DNA of 64,000 nucleotides from Palsa-892 sp963751615 (GTDB lineage Bacteria > Pseudomonadota > Alphaproteobacteria > Rhizobiales > Xanthobacteraceae), in contig CAVVVG010000005.1 of assembly GCA_963751615.1 (NCBI GenBank), forward strand, positions 434,001 through 498,000, written 5' to 3'. Both the position numbers and the translations under genes were made by a program. The notes under the pieces are model-generated. The model was not told the DNA's origin, did no database searches, and was given only the letters and a program-made list of their open reading frames with translations. This document shows, piece after piece, positions 1 to 7,690 of this stretch (positions are counted from its first letter, which is position 1; each line of letters opens with the position of its first letter).

Positions 1-292
1 GTTCCACCGGCGGGCATTTTAACTCGTCACATTTTCCCTTGGCGAGAATCGCTGCGCCCGCGGCCCTCGCAGTGCATTCATTCGTAAAGGTCGTGAGAAC
101 ACCGCTTGTTGCTCGCGTGCAAACGGGATTGTAATCACGCAGACACTGGATCGGCTCTTTCTTACGCTTGGCCGGCGTCGTCGTTTGCGCCATCACCGGG
201 AACGCAATCGTTGCGATCAATGTAGCCACGATCCACGGCCGGAACTTTCTGAATGTTTCCACAAGGGTCCAATGCATTTGCATATCATTCAT
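1..292 (-). CDS. Kazal-like domain secreted protein (3' end outside window)
   Basis: The reading frame is open from an ATG at 292 to the window edge, giving at least 97 residues. Residues 20-35 form a signal peptide with a likely cut after VMA (residue 35). The mature part carries a Kazal-like pattern: Cys50, Cys58, Cys73 and Cys88, with NPVC, an FTNEC block and a closing GKC. Kazal domains are small disulfide-bonded folds, known in eukaryotes as serine protease inhibitors; bacterial exported versions are mostly uncharacterised. Two further in-frame ATGs (283, 277) are possible starts and none has a strong ribosome site. It lies downstream of leuA but beyond a hairpin. A periplasmic or secreted location is inferred; inhibitor activity is not shown. 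Confidence 0.7.
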   Translation of the reverse strand, partial: MNDMQMHWTLVETFRKFRPWIVATLIATIAFPVMAQTTTPAKRKKEPIQCLRDYNPVCTRATSGVLTTFTNECTARAAGAAILAKGKCDELKCPPVE

Positions 293-298
293 AAAGCG

Positions 299-323
299 AT
301 CGGGGGCCGCAAGGGCCCCCGAT
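299..323 (-). terminator. Hairpin after leuA
   Basis: A near-perfect GC-rich stem of about 10 bp (ATCGGGGGCC pairing with GGGCCCCCGAT) with a short loop lies 19 bases past the leuA stop. On the minus strand it is followed by only a short T run (CGCTTT), so it is a plausible but weak intrinsic terminator between leuA and the Kazal-like gene. Confidence 0.55.
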
Positions 324-341
324 GAATCAAATATTGAGACT

Positions 342-1904
342 TCAACCATAAGCAGTTTGCGGATTCACCGTTTGTCGCTTGTGCGTCAGCTTGTTGAGAG
401 CACTGATATAAGCTTGGGCTGAGGCTACCAGCGTATCGGGATGGGTGCCGCGCGCGGTGACGCTCTTTCCATCCTCCTCCAACCGCACCGACACCTCCGC
501 CTGCGCGTCCGTGCCTTCGGTCACAGCATGCACTTGATAGAGCAGCAGCTTTGCCTTGTGGGGCACCAGCTGGCGGATCGAGTTGAAGGTCGCGTCCACC
601 GGACCGTTACCGGAAGCGGTGGTCGTCTGCTGCTTGCCATCAATATCGAGCACCAGCGTCGCCGACTGCGGGCCCACCGTACCTGCGATCACCTGCAGCG
701 ACACGATCTTGATGCGGTCATGCGCTCTCGCAATTTCATCATCGACAAGCGCGACAATATCCTCATCATAGACGTGCTTCTTTTTGTCCGCGAGATCCTT
801 GAAACGATTGAACGCATCGTTCAGCGCATTATCACCAAGTTCGTACCCCAATTCCTTTAGCTTCTCGCGGAAGGCGTGGCGGCCCGAATGCTTGCCCATG
901 ACGAGCGACGTCTGTTTTACACCAACATCCTCAGGTTTCATGATCTCGTAGGTCTCGGTGTGCTTCAGCATCCCGTCCTGATGGATACCGGATTCATGCG
1001 CGAATGCATTCCGTCCGACGATCGCCTTGTTGTACTGTACCGGGAACGAGGTAACTGCCGAGATAAGTTTCGATGCGCGCGTCAGCATCTGCGCATCGAT
1101 ATTGGTCCAGTACGGCATAATGTCATGCCGTACCCGCATCGCCATCACAACTTCCTCGAGCGACGCATTGCCCGCCCGCTCGCCAATACCGTTGATCGTA
1201 CATTCGATCTGGCGCGCACCGCCTTCGACGCCCGCAAGCGAATTCGCCACCGCCATGCCGAGATCGTCGTGGCAGTGCACGGAGAATACGGCCTGATCCG
1301 AATTCGGTACGCGCTCACGCACCATCTTGATGAGCGCGGCATATTCCGTCGGCGTCGAGTAGCCAACAGTATCGGGAATGTTGATCGTGGTTGCGCCGGC
1401 CCTTATCGCAGCTTCTACGCAGCGGCAAAGGAAATCGTGCTCGGTCCGCGTGCCATCTTCCGACGACCATTCGACGTCATCGACATGATTGCGCGCACGG
1501 GTGACCTGCTGAATTACCATCTCCAGCACTTCGTGCGGCTCTTTCTGAAGTTTCCACTTCATGTGAACCGGCGAAGTCGACAGGAACGTGTGGATACGCG
1601 GGCGCTTCGCATGTTTCACCGCTTCCGCACAACGGTCGATGTCTTTCAACGCCGCTCGCGATAGCCCTGCAATAATCGCGCTCTTCGCGCGCTTCGCGAT
1701 CTCAGCGACCGAATCGAAATCGCCCTGCGAAGCAACGGGGAATCCGGCCTCGATGATGTCGACGCCCATTTCATCGAGCAGCTCCGCAACTTCGAGTTTC
1801 TCTTCGAAATTCATTGATGCGCCGGGACATTGCTCGCCGTCGCGCAGGGTCGTATCGAATATCAGCACGCGATCCTTGTCGCTGCCCGGTTTCTGTTTAG
1901 TCAT
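342..1904 (-). CDS. leuA: 2-isopropylmalate synthase
   Basis: This enzyme condenses acetyl-CoA with 2-oxoisovalerate, the first committed step of leucine synthesis, in the cytoplasm. The 520 residues match the usual length of the long bacterial form. The catalytic barrel opens with DTTLRDGEQ (residues 17-25), holds the metal-binding HxH pair at His210 and His212 (VHCHDDLGMA), and has the NGIGERAGN block near residue 240. The C-terminal third is the LeuA dimer/regulatory domain that binds leucine in the family. The gene stands alone and is preceded by a leader with a Leu-codon peptide and a stem-loop, so attenuation by leucyl-tRNA charging is likely. Identification is secure; feedback inhibition is inferred from the family. 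Confidence 0.97.
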   Translation of the reverse strand: MTKQKPGSDKDRVLIFDTTLRDGEQCPGASMNFEEKLEVAELLDEMGVDIIEAGFPVASQGDFDSVAEIAKRAKSAIIAGLSRAALKDIDRCAEAVKHAKRPRIHTFLSTSPVHMKWKLQKEPHEVLEMVIQQVTRARNHVDDVEWSSEDGTRTEHDFLCRCVEAAIRAGATTINIPDTVGYSTPTEYAALIKMVRERVPNSDQAVFSVHCHDDLGMAVANSLAGVEGGARQIECTINGIGERAGNASLEEVVMAMRVRHDIMPYWTNIDAQMLTRASKLISAVTSFPVQYNKAIVGRNAFAHESGIHQDGMLKHTETYEIMKPEDVGVKQTSLVMGKHSGRHAFREKLKELGYELGDNALNDAFNRFKDLADKKKHVYDEDIVALVDDEIARAHDRIKIVSLQVIAGTVGPQSATLVLDIDGKQQTTTASGNGPVDATFNSIRQLVPHKAKLLLYQVHAVTEGTDAQAEVSVRLEEDGKSVTARGTHPDTLVASAQAYISALNKLTHKRQTVNPQTAYG

Positions 1905-1964
1905 GTCTTTATTCCTTCTCCTCGCACTCGCCTTTTTGAGGCACTTTGGGGTTCATCCGGTAGT

Positions 1965-2007
1965 CCCCTGAGTGCCAAGGCGCGAGCGCCCGGTCGGCCC
2001 TCAGGGG
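1965..2007 (-). promoter_or_regulatory. Stem-loop in leuA leader (candidate attenuator)
   Basis: Two arms, CCCCTGAG and CTCAGGGG, close a loop that itself holds a short GGCG/CGCC hairpin. The stop codon of the leader peptide lies inside the first arm in the transcript, the position at which a ribosome would block the stem. No T tract follows, so this is not a classic intrinsic terminator; it may act with other folds or by another route. The leuA ATG is 60 bases downstream. Confidence 0.5.
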
Positions 2008-2093
2008 CGGCGAAGAAGAAGCCCGGCGAGAATAAGAGCGCGGCCCGCAGTCGCATTGGCGAAGCGGGTTGGCAGAACGGCTTTCCGAAACAT
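2001..2093 (-). CDS. Leucine-rich leader peptide of leuA
   Basis: A 30-residue frame starts with ATG at 2093 and ends ALILAGLLLRRP just before a TGA. Five of its last eleven residues are leucine, and three CTT codons run in a row seven codons before the stop. The stop overlaps the first arm of the stem-loop upstream of leuA. This is the layout of a transcription-attenuation leader: when charged Leu-tRNA is short the ribosome stalls at the Leu codons and changes the RNA fold. Attenuators before leuA are known in alphaproteobacteria. The ribosome site is weak and the start is less sure than the Leu-rich tail. A longer frame across the same leader has no such signature. Confidence 0.6.
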   Translation of the reverse strand: MFRKAVLPTRFANATAGRALILAGLLLRRP

Positions 2094-2302
2094 TCGTCAT
2101 GGCTCGTCCGCGTGGCTCTCGAATTAACCGCCAGCCTTTGCCCAAATACTTAAGTTGACGTAAAGACGGCGGCGCGGACACTTTCTAGCGATATGAGCCC
2201 GCCGAGGCAAGCCGAAGCTACGGGCAACGAAACTGTCCGATTGCCATCGAGATTTCCATTTGGTCAAGCTAACTTGCCCACAATTGTCATGCGGGGAACA
2301 CA

Positions 2303-2656
2303 ATGCGGCGGACATCAATCTTATCTTGCTCGATTACTCTCGTTGTTTGCGGCGCTCTCGCCGCATGTGCCAGCGGAGGCAGCAATTCCTCCGCCATATC
2401 CGAACCGGTCGCCGCGTCCGTGGGCAACGCCGCATCTCGACCGCCCCTCACCGGCCCGCCCGGTTGCACGCAACCGATCAGTGCCTACGAAACACTGATC
2501 GACCGGGATGTGACTACCGGTTATCTGAGCCAGAGCGTGTACGACCGAATTAATCAAGAACTCATTTCCGGACCGCGCCCCGCCTGTGCCGCTGGCCGCA
2601 TCGCTGATGCCAATACCCAGCTCACGCACGTGAGAAACTCGCACGGTTATCGCTGA
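2303..2656 (+). CDS. Putative lipoprotein of unknown function
   Basis: A 117-residue protein with a clear lipoprotein signal: basic start (MRRTS), hydrophobic core, and lipobox L-A-A-C with Cys22 as the acylated residue. The next 30 residues are rich in Ser and Ala and probably form a flexible tether. The C-terminal part (about residues 58-117) is soluble, with Cys residues near 54 and 95, and matches no family I recognise. A GGGGAA ribosome site lies just before the ATG. It diverges from leuA, and its stop codon abuts the stop of the converging ppk2 gene with no base between. Membrane anchoring is well supported; function is unknown. Confidence 0.7.
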   Translation: MRRTSILSCSITLVVCGALAACASGGSNSSAISEPVAASVGNAASRPPLTGPPGCTQPISAYETLIDRDVTTGYLSQSVYDRINQELISGPRPACAAGRIADANTQLTHVRNSHGYR

Positions 2657-3553
2657 TTACGATTTTCTGTCCGTCCGCTCGTTTTGCAGCGCCTTTCGCA
2701 CCACCCTCATCTCGGCCAAAGCTTTGCCGTCGAAGGCGGGAAATTGCGGATCAATTTTCTCCAAAGCCTTCACGATCGTACCTGCCACGATCAGACGGGT
2801 GAACCAATTGTGATCGGCGGGCACCACGTACCATGGCACCTCTGCCGTACTTGTACGGCAGATCATGTCCTCGTAAGCCGCCATGTAATGTTCCCATAAT
2901 TTCCTTTCCTCGATATCACCAATTGAGAATTTCCAACGCTTAGCCGGATTGTCGAGCCGGTCGAGAAAGCGCCTTTTCTGCTCTTCCTTCGATACATACA
3001 GAAAAAATTTGAGCACAACCGTTCCATTTCGCGTCAGATGACGCTCGAAGGCACGGATATCCTTGAAGCGTTCGCTCCATATCTTTTTGGTAACGAGGCT
3101 TGGCGGTAATTTTTGCTTCGCAAGGATCTCTTGATGTACCCGTACGACCAGCACTTCCTCGTAATACGAACGGTTGAAAATTCCGATCCGCCCTCGCTCG
3201 GGCAGTGCGCGTGAAACACGCCAAAGAAAATCGTGGTTGATCTCGTCCGCGCTCGGCGCCTTGAAGGCAGTGACTTGGCATCCCTGCGGATTCACCCCGG
3301 ACATTACATGCTTGATGACGCTGTCTTTGCCAGCCGCGTCCATTGCTTGAAAAATCACCAACAGAGACCAACGGTCCTGGGCATAAAGACGCTCTTGCAA
3401 CTGCTCGAGACGCTCGATGTCTTTCGCGAGAACGTCCTTCGCGCTCTTTTTGTCGAGACCAGGACCACCGCGCTCTCCGGGATCAATATTGCGCAAGCGG
3501 AATTTCTCCGGGTCGTCGATGCGGTACCGTTTCACAAGTTTGGAGAAATTCAT
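2657..3553 (-). CDS. ppk2: Polyphosphate kinase 2 family protein
   Basis: PPK2 enzymes move phosphate between polyphosphate and nucleotides, mostly making NTPs or NDPs from polyphosphate. The 298 residues are a single PPK2 domain. The Walker A block AMDAAGKDS sits at residues 70-78, the FNRSYYEEVLVVRVH block that follows Walker B at about 126-140, and the lid Arg/Lys stretch (KRRFLDRLDNPAKRWKFS) near 215. The NPQG and FNRSYYE wording resembles class III PPK2, which can phosphorylate both AMP and ADP; this subclass call is by resemblance only. It lies 68 bases downstream of the Nudix gene and may share its transcript. A role in stress nucleotide supply is inferred. Confidence 0.9.
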   Translation of the reverse strand: MNFSKLVKRYRIDDPEKFRLRNIDPGERGGPGLDKKSAKDVLAKDIERLEQLQERLYAQDRWSLLVIFQAMDAAGKDSVIKHVMSGVNPQGCQVTAFKAPSADEINHDFLWRVSRALPERGRIGIFNRSYYEEVLVVRVHQEILAKQKLPPSLVTKKIWSERFKDIRAFERHLTRNGTVVLKFFLYVSKEEQKRRFLDRLDNPAKRWKFSIGDIEERKLWEHYMAAYEDMICRTSTAEVPWYVVPADHNWFTRLIVAGTIVKALEKIDPQFPAFDGKALAEMRVVRKALQNERTDRKS

Positions 3554-3621
3554 CAGAGAGGAACCTTATCTGCGGAATTAAGACTTCCGATGGGCGAGTA
3601 ATTTTTGCAAAATTGAACGTA

Positions 3622-4335
3622 TCAGGAAACACTCGACCAAACATATTCGAGATAAGCCCGAACAAAACCGGGCATCTCCGGTCTAACATCGGATGAGCTG
3701 CGCACGACTATAATATCAGTAAGCTCCGGGTTTCTTTGCTGCTGAAGATGGACGTGTATCTGGTTTTTCAATTGCTCCGCCTGACAACGCGAAACCGAAG
3801 GACGCATCATGGCGATCCGTGTTCCATCGATCACAACGTGCCAATGCTGGCTGAAGGTAACGTCACCGGACCCAAGTCCCGTTTCTTCGGCAAGTTCACG
3901 TACAACGCTTGCCTCAAGATCAACGAGCCCATCGCGTAAATCACTAGGATCGGGCGTACCGGACGGAAAATAAATTTTTCCGGCATTGGCCGTATGCGCG
4001 CCCATACGGCCGAAAAGATAGGCGCCGTCCGCCGAGCGCAATGCCGCCATAGCGAAACAATTCGCAGTCGACGCATCGGGAAATCCGAAATCCCGCCACG
4101 CAAGAAAGCTTGCAAAATCGGTTTCAAAATAAGTACCCCTGAATAACCCGTCTTCGATCGCATAGCGATGAAGTAAAAGTACGCGGCCATTCCAAAGAAG
4201 CCGCTGGCGTTCGCGCGCCTTTGCGAAATGCGCGTCGATGGCGGCGCGGTTCTGATCGGCCCAATCCCATGGACGCGCCTCGAAACGAAGATCAAGCCGT
4301 TCGATCAATATGACGCGGATTTTTTTCATTTTCAA
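3622..4335 (-). CDS. Nudix hydrolase
   Basis: This 237-residue protein carries the core of a Nudix box, VRELAEETGLG (about residues 143-153), whose REXXEE glutamates bind the metal in enzymes that hydrolyse nucleoside-diphosphate-linked compounds. The first half of the box is degenerate: the glutamate expected seven residues before the Arg is not in register. The N-terminal 60 residues, with WNGRVLLLHRY, resemble the long leading region of NUDT19-like proteins. The substrate cannot be read from the sequence. The ATG overlaps the pdxY stop by four bases (ATGA), so the two are translationally coupled, which hints at linked cofactor housekeeping. Confidence 0.85.
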   Translation of the reverse strand: MKMKKIRVILIERLDLRFEARPWDWADQNRAAIDAHFAKARERQRLLWNGRVLLLHRYAIEDGLFRGTYFETDFASFLAWRDFGFPDASTANCFAMAALRSADGAYLFGRMGAHTANAGKIYFPSGTPDPSDLRDGLVDLEASVVRELAEETGLGSGDVTFSQHWHVVIDGTRIAMMRPSVSRCQAEQLKNQIHVHLQQQRNPELTDIIVVRSSSDVRPEMPGFVRAYLEYVWSSVS

Positions 4336-5186
4336 AGGGAAACAGCCTCGGCACGAAAAACGCGCGACGGTTTCACAAATTCTTGCTGCGCGGCGATAAG
4401 CGAAATCTCACGCGCGCCTGCTTCTTGTGTCAGTTTCAGCATGCCGAATATCGAAGATGTCGCCTGCGTGAGCGCCTCTGCAGTCGAGCCCGTCGTTAAA
4501 ACGTGAAAAAAAAATAAGGCGGCGATCGTATCGCCTGCCCCATTGATCGAAAGACCGAGCAGCGGTGTCCGCACGCGAAAACAGCCGTCGGGTCCAGAGG
4601 CTAGCAAGTCGATTGAATCCTTCGGCGTATCCTCGACATATAGGCTCGTAACCATAATTGTCTTCGGCCCCATGGCATGAAGTATATTGCAAGCGCGAAC
4701 GGCTTCCGTGGTCGTTTTGCTGGTCAGGCCCGACAGATAGTCGAGTTCAAATTGATTCGGAGTCGTTACATCCGCCGCCCGTACCGCGCGATCTCGCATG
4801 AATTCGGGAATGCCCGGCCGCACAAAAATGCCCCGGCCCGCATCCCCAATGACAGGATCGCAGCAATAGCCGGCTTTGCCATTCGCCGTCTTTACGCGGC
4901 CGACCGCGTCGAGGATTGCCCTGCCGATTTCAGCCGAGCCGATATAGCCGGACAGGACGCCATCACAGGACGAAAGAACACCGCGATCCCCAATTCCCTG
5001 CATCACCTCCTGAATAGCTGAAGCGCCGAACACTTCGCCGCGCCAGGCGCCATAGCCGGTATGATTTGAGAATTGCACGGTATGTATTGGCCATACCTCG
5101 ACCCCAAGCCTTTGCAGCGGAAACACGGCGGCCGCGTTTCCTACATGACCGTATGCGACATGCGACTGAATCGAGAGAAGATTCAT
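4332..5186 (-). CDS. pdxY: Pyridoxal kinase PdxY
   Basis: PdxY phosphorylates pyridoxal in the vitamin B6 salvage route. The protein is 284 residues from the ATG at 5186, chosen because MNLLSIQSHVAYGHVGNAAA is the conserved family start; an upstream extension to 5258 shows no family features. Other marks are the PxxQFSNHTGYG block near residue 42, CDPVIGD in the middle, and the ribokinase-type GAGDT anion hole with catalytic Asp in NGAGDTIAALFF near the C terminus. It heads a leftward run with the Nudix gene (4-base overlap) and probably ppk2. Identification is firm to PdxY/PdxK level. Confidence 0.93.
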   Translation of the reverse strand: MNLLSIQSHVAYGHVGNAAAVFPLQRLGVEVWPIHTVQFSNHTGYGAWRGEVFGASAIQEVMQGIGDRGVLSSCDGVLSGYIGSAEIGRAILDAVGRVKTANGKAGYCCDPVIGDAGRGIFVRPGIPEFMRDRAVRAADVTTPNQFELDYLSGLTSKTTTEAVRACNILHAMGPKTIMVTSLYVEDTPKDSIDLLASGPDGCFRVRTPLLGLSINGAGDTIAALFFFHVLTTGSTAEALTQATSSIFGMLKLTQEAGAREISLIAAQQEFVKPSRVFRAEAVSL

Positions 5187-5248
5187 GATCCAGAACCGTT
5201 TTGCCGCCTGTTTATAGCCTCTTCGGCCAATGTGGTCAGTTGCCTGAC

Positions 5249-5273
5249 AAAAGGGCACCCGGACGGGGTGCCC
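5249..5273 (-). terminator. Intrinsic terminator after the 79-residue membrane protein gene
   Basis: GGGCACCC and GGGTGCCC form a perfect 8-bp stem with a 5-base loop, followed on the minus strand by TTTTG. It lies 30 bases past the stop of the gene ending at 5303 and upstream of pdxY, so it isolates the two. Confidence 0.75.
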
Positions 5274-5302
5274 TATATTCTTCGATCGATTATTGGCGGC
5301 GA

Positions 5303-5542
5303 TTATTTTTTTATGCGCTGCTGCACATACCAGAAGATCAGCGCAACAAGCCCGGCGCCAAGCAACGTCGCGCTCGGAACGTCTTTTCCGAGTGTAGCGA
5401 GATTATCGTAAACGCCTTTTACGAAACCGCCCGAGTTTGGGCCGAGTATTAGATGGGTGATCAAGCTCAAGACAACAATGAGGAAACCGATTTCGATGAG
5501 TGTCCACAGGTAACGTCTGGCTCTGTCCAGATATTTAATCAT
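5303..5542 (-). CDS. Small two-helix membrane protein A
   Basis: A 79-residue protein from the ATG at 5542, chosen for the AGGGG ribosome site just upstream. Residues 12-31 (LWTLIEIGFLIVVLSLITHL) and about 56-73 are hydrophobic and predicted to span the membrane, joined by a loop with GPNSGGFVKGVYDNLATLG. A basic tail (QQRIKK) would face the cytoplasm. It resembles the next gene upstream (5650-5883) in helix 1 (L.EIG), loop and helix 2, so the two look like tandem paralogs. I do not recognise the family and assign no function. Confidence 0.7.
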   Translation of the reverse strand: MIKYLDRARRYLWTLIEIGFLIVVLSLITHLILGPNSGGFVKGVYDNLATLGKDVPSATLLGAGLVALIFWYVQQRIKK

Positions 5543-5565
5543 GGCGATCCCCCTGGAGGAAGCAT

Positions 5566-5588
5566 CGGGTGGGAGGCAAGCCCCCACC
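5566..5588 (-). other. Hairpin between the paired small membrane protein genes
   Basis: GGGTGGG and CCCACCC form a 7-bp perfect stem between the two small membrane genes, with a loop that adds more pairing. No T run follows, so it may be a weak terminator of the upstream gene or an mRNA-stabilising element that sets different levels of the two paralogs. Confidence 0.45.
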
Positions 5589-5649
5589 CAATTCTATTTC
5601 ACCGCCCTTGCCAACAAACGAGCCTATCAGCTGATGCGGTTGCTCGAAC

Positions 5650-5883
5650 TTAGTGAATTGAGCGTTTCGAAAAGAGCCAAAGGATCACCCCCAGCGCGAT
5701 CAAACCAACAAGGCCGTTCTTGCCGAGTTCGTTGACCATTGCGGTGATGTTGCTGACGACCGATCCGAAGAACGGAACATTGCTGCCGACGAGCAGTGCG
5801 CAGACGATGGCCAGAGCAAGAAGCATCAGGCCAATTTCGGTCAACGCGGCTATAACGTTTTTGAGACCTTTAACAGCGTCCAT
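5650..5883 (-). CDS. Small two-helix membrane protein B
   Basis: A 77-residue protein from the ATG at 5883, preceded by a GGGAG ribosome site; an upstream ATG at 5904 is less likely. Two hydrophobic spans (about residues 15-34 and 57-73) flank a loop, and a short basic tail (SKRSIH) closes it. Helix 1 (ALTEIGLMLLALAIVCALLVG) and the loop match the downstream protein at 5303-5542 in spacing and several residues, which supports a tandem duplication. No family is recognised. Confidence 0.7.
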   Translation of the reverse strand: MDAVKGLKNVIAALTEIGLMLLALAIVCALLVGSNVPFFGSVVSNITAMVNELGKNGLVGLIALGVILWLFSKRSIH

Positions 5884-6197
5884 AGTGCGGTTCTCCCATT
5901 GCAACGGCGATTATCGAGACGCACACAAGCCCGCGACCGATGGATTAGTCAGAGTGCTATTACAAGTGGGCGAACTCCATCCGACCGCAGTGCAGCAATC
6001 GATGCCGTCACAAGGATTCATGAAAGGGCCAAATTACGCACTTTCGATTTAAACTCCGCAGTCCGGCGGTAACGGAATCCGCGCGTCATCCACCGCATAA
6101 TTTTTCGGCACCTATCCGAAGGAGTCCTTTGGCCGTATTACCCCGAATCAGTTCGTGACGCGGCACGGAAACTCCCGCGAGCGAAAGAATCAGCACT
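5884..6197 (-). other. Intergenic region without a recognisable gene
   Basis: These 314 bases lie between the small membrane protein and the ABC relic. I see no convincing coding frame, RNA gene or strong hairpin. It probably holds the promoter of the 5883 gene and leftover sequence downstream of the decayed ABC operon. Confidence 0.5.
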
Positions 6198-6960
6198 TCA
6201 GTTCGACAATTTTGCGTTGGCCTGTTCGACGAATTTGTTGGAGTAAGTCTTCGAAAGATCGATATTGGCTTTCGCAACTTCAGGTACCGATTGGCTAAAT
6301 ACCGCCAGCACTGCTTGTGCGCCTTTCGCGTCCATCAAACCTGTGGTCGAGTACATTGGGATCGTATTCTTGAGAGCTGCGAGATAGAGCGCCTTGTCCG
6401 CACCGACCAGCGAGTCCGGCATTTTCGCCATGATTTCCTCGGCAGAATGCGAGTGGATCCATTTCAGCGTCGCGACTAGTGCATTGGTAAGAGCCTGCGT
6501 TTCCTTATCGTGCTTCACGACCCAGTCTGACTTTGTATAAAGTGCACCGCCCGGATATTCGCCACCAAAAAGTTCCAGAGTATCCTTTTGCGTGCGTGTA
6601 TCGCTGAGAATTTTCAGATCCTTAAACTTACCCTGAAGAAGCGTGATCGCGGGATCGAGCATAACCGCAGCGTCAACAGTTCCCTGTTCCATCGCCACGC
6701 CTTCGGCCTGTTGAATGAGATAGCCGAGCCCTGCTGCGGAGCCGAGATATTCGCCAAATATTAAGCAACGTGGATTTTCCGCAACCGGTCGGACCGACGA
6801 TCGAAAGAAACTCGCCGTCCGCCACAGAAAGATCGATATGCTCGACGGCGGTATAGCTTCCCTTGTCGAAAAGATAGGAAACGCGCACACCATCCAGTTG
6901 CACAGCGGAACCCGCCACTTCCGGCACTGCACCGCTCTCGTTGAGCCCGCCCGCGACCAT
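6198..6960 (-). pseudogene. Collapsed ABC importer operon (NitT/TauT type): ATPase, permease and binding-protein fragments
   Basis: Three pieces of a nitrate/sulfonate-type importer are fused in 763 bases. From 6960 a normal ABC ATPase start runs through AVEHIDLSVADGEFLSIVG to its Walker A block GPTGCGKSTLLN, then breaks near 6760. From about 6752 to 6699, in another frame, comes a permease segment, GEYLGSAAGLGYLIQQAEG. This runs in frame into the C-terminal half of a periplasmic binding protein (VDAAVMLDPAITLLQGKFKD onward) that stops at 6198. A complete operon would need roughly three times this length or more. Two deletions, the first frame-breaking, explain the pattern. No product with transport function is possible. 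An assembly error is a less likely cause. Confidence 0.8.
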
Positions 6961-7139
6961 TTCTTCTTTCAGCCGGTTTGCCCGGTCTTTCCGTATCTGC
7001 GCAATGGAGCCTAACGGCGATGTAGCGCTTCGCAAAGTAAAAGAAATACACAGAGCGATTTTGCCGTTGCACATGAAGGCGAGAAGCCCCACAAAGGGTC
7101 AAGCACCCCCTCAGTTAGCCTAGCCACACGACACGCAGC

Positions 7140-7658
7140 ATGCACCTGAGCGAAATTGTCCAGTCGATCCTCGATTTCGTGAAAGTGCATGAGGCATGGG
7201 CGCCCGTGATTGCGGGCATTCTCGCTTTCGGCAAATCCTTCGCGATTATTTCGCTGATCATCCCCGCAACAGGTGCCCTGATTGGAATGGGGGCGTTGAT
7301 CGGCGCCAGCGATGTCGCGTTCATTCCGATCTGGATCGCGGCCTCCGTTGGCGCCGCGCTTGGAGACTGGATCTCCTACTGGATCGGCTGGAAGCTCGAG
7401 GACGCGGCACATCATGTGTGGCCGCTCTCCCGATATCCCAAGATGATTAATCGCGGCGAGATTTTCTTCAAACGTTATGGCATCTGGTCGATCTTCATCG
7501 GGCGTTTCTTCGGGCCCGTGCGCGCAGTGATCCCATTGATCGCGGGCACGTTTGAAATGCCGTCGCCGCAATTCCAATTGGCCAATTGGTCGTCCGCGTT
7601 CGTCTGGGCATTCGCGCTGTTGGCACCAGGTTTCGCGGTTCTGAAATTTCTCTCGTAA
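7140..7658 (+). CDS. DedA family membrane protein
   Basis: DedA (VTT domain) proteins are inner-membrane proteins linked to lipid-carrier flipping, such as undecaprenyl phosphate or phosphatidylethanolamine recycling. The 172 residues show the family pattern: a half-helix entry with PATGALIGMGALIG near residue 44, GDWISYWIGW near 82, the FFKRYG block, and the conserved GRFFGPVRAVIPLIAGTFEMP (about 120-140) with its key Arg residues. The C terminus is shorter than in 200-residue members, ending soon after the last helix. It precedes the ABC importer genes by 32 bases in the same direction. Substrate is not visible. Confidence 0.88.
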   Translation: MHLSEIVQSILDFVKVHEAWAPVIAGILAFGKSFAIISLIIPATGALIGMGALIGASDVAFIPIWIAASVGAALGDWISYWIGWKLEDAAHHVWPLSRYPKMINRGEIFFKRYGIWSIFIGRFFGPVRAVIPLIAGTFEMPSPQFQLANWSSAFVWAFALLAPGFAVLKFLS

Positions 7659-7690
7659 ATCCCGCACAGTCGGGGTACTCGGCCGAGGCA

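Noticed and set aside
876..1664. A 262-residue plus-strand frame inside leuA
   Set aside because: Antisense shadow; composition is that of reversed leuA codons and no domain is visible.
1909..2181. A 90-residue minus-strand frame across the leuA leader
   Set aside because: It has no family features and no ribosome site. The same DNA is better explained by the Leu-rich leader peptide in another frame and its stem-loop.
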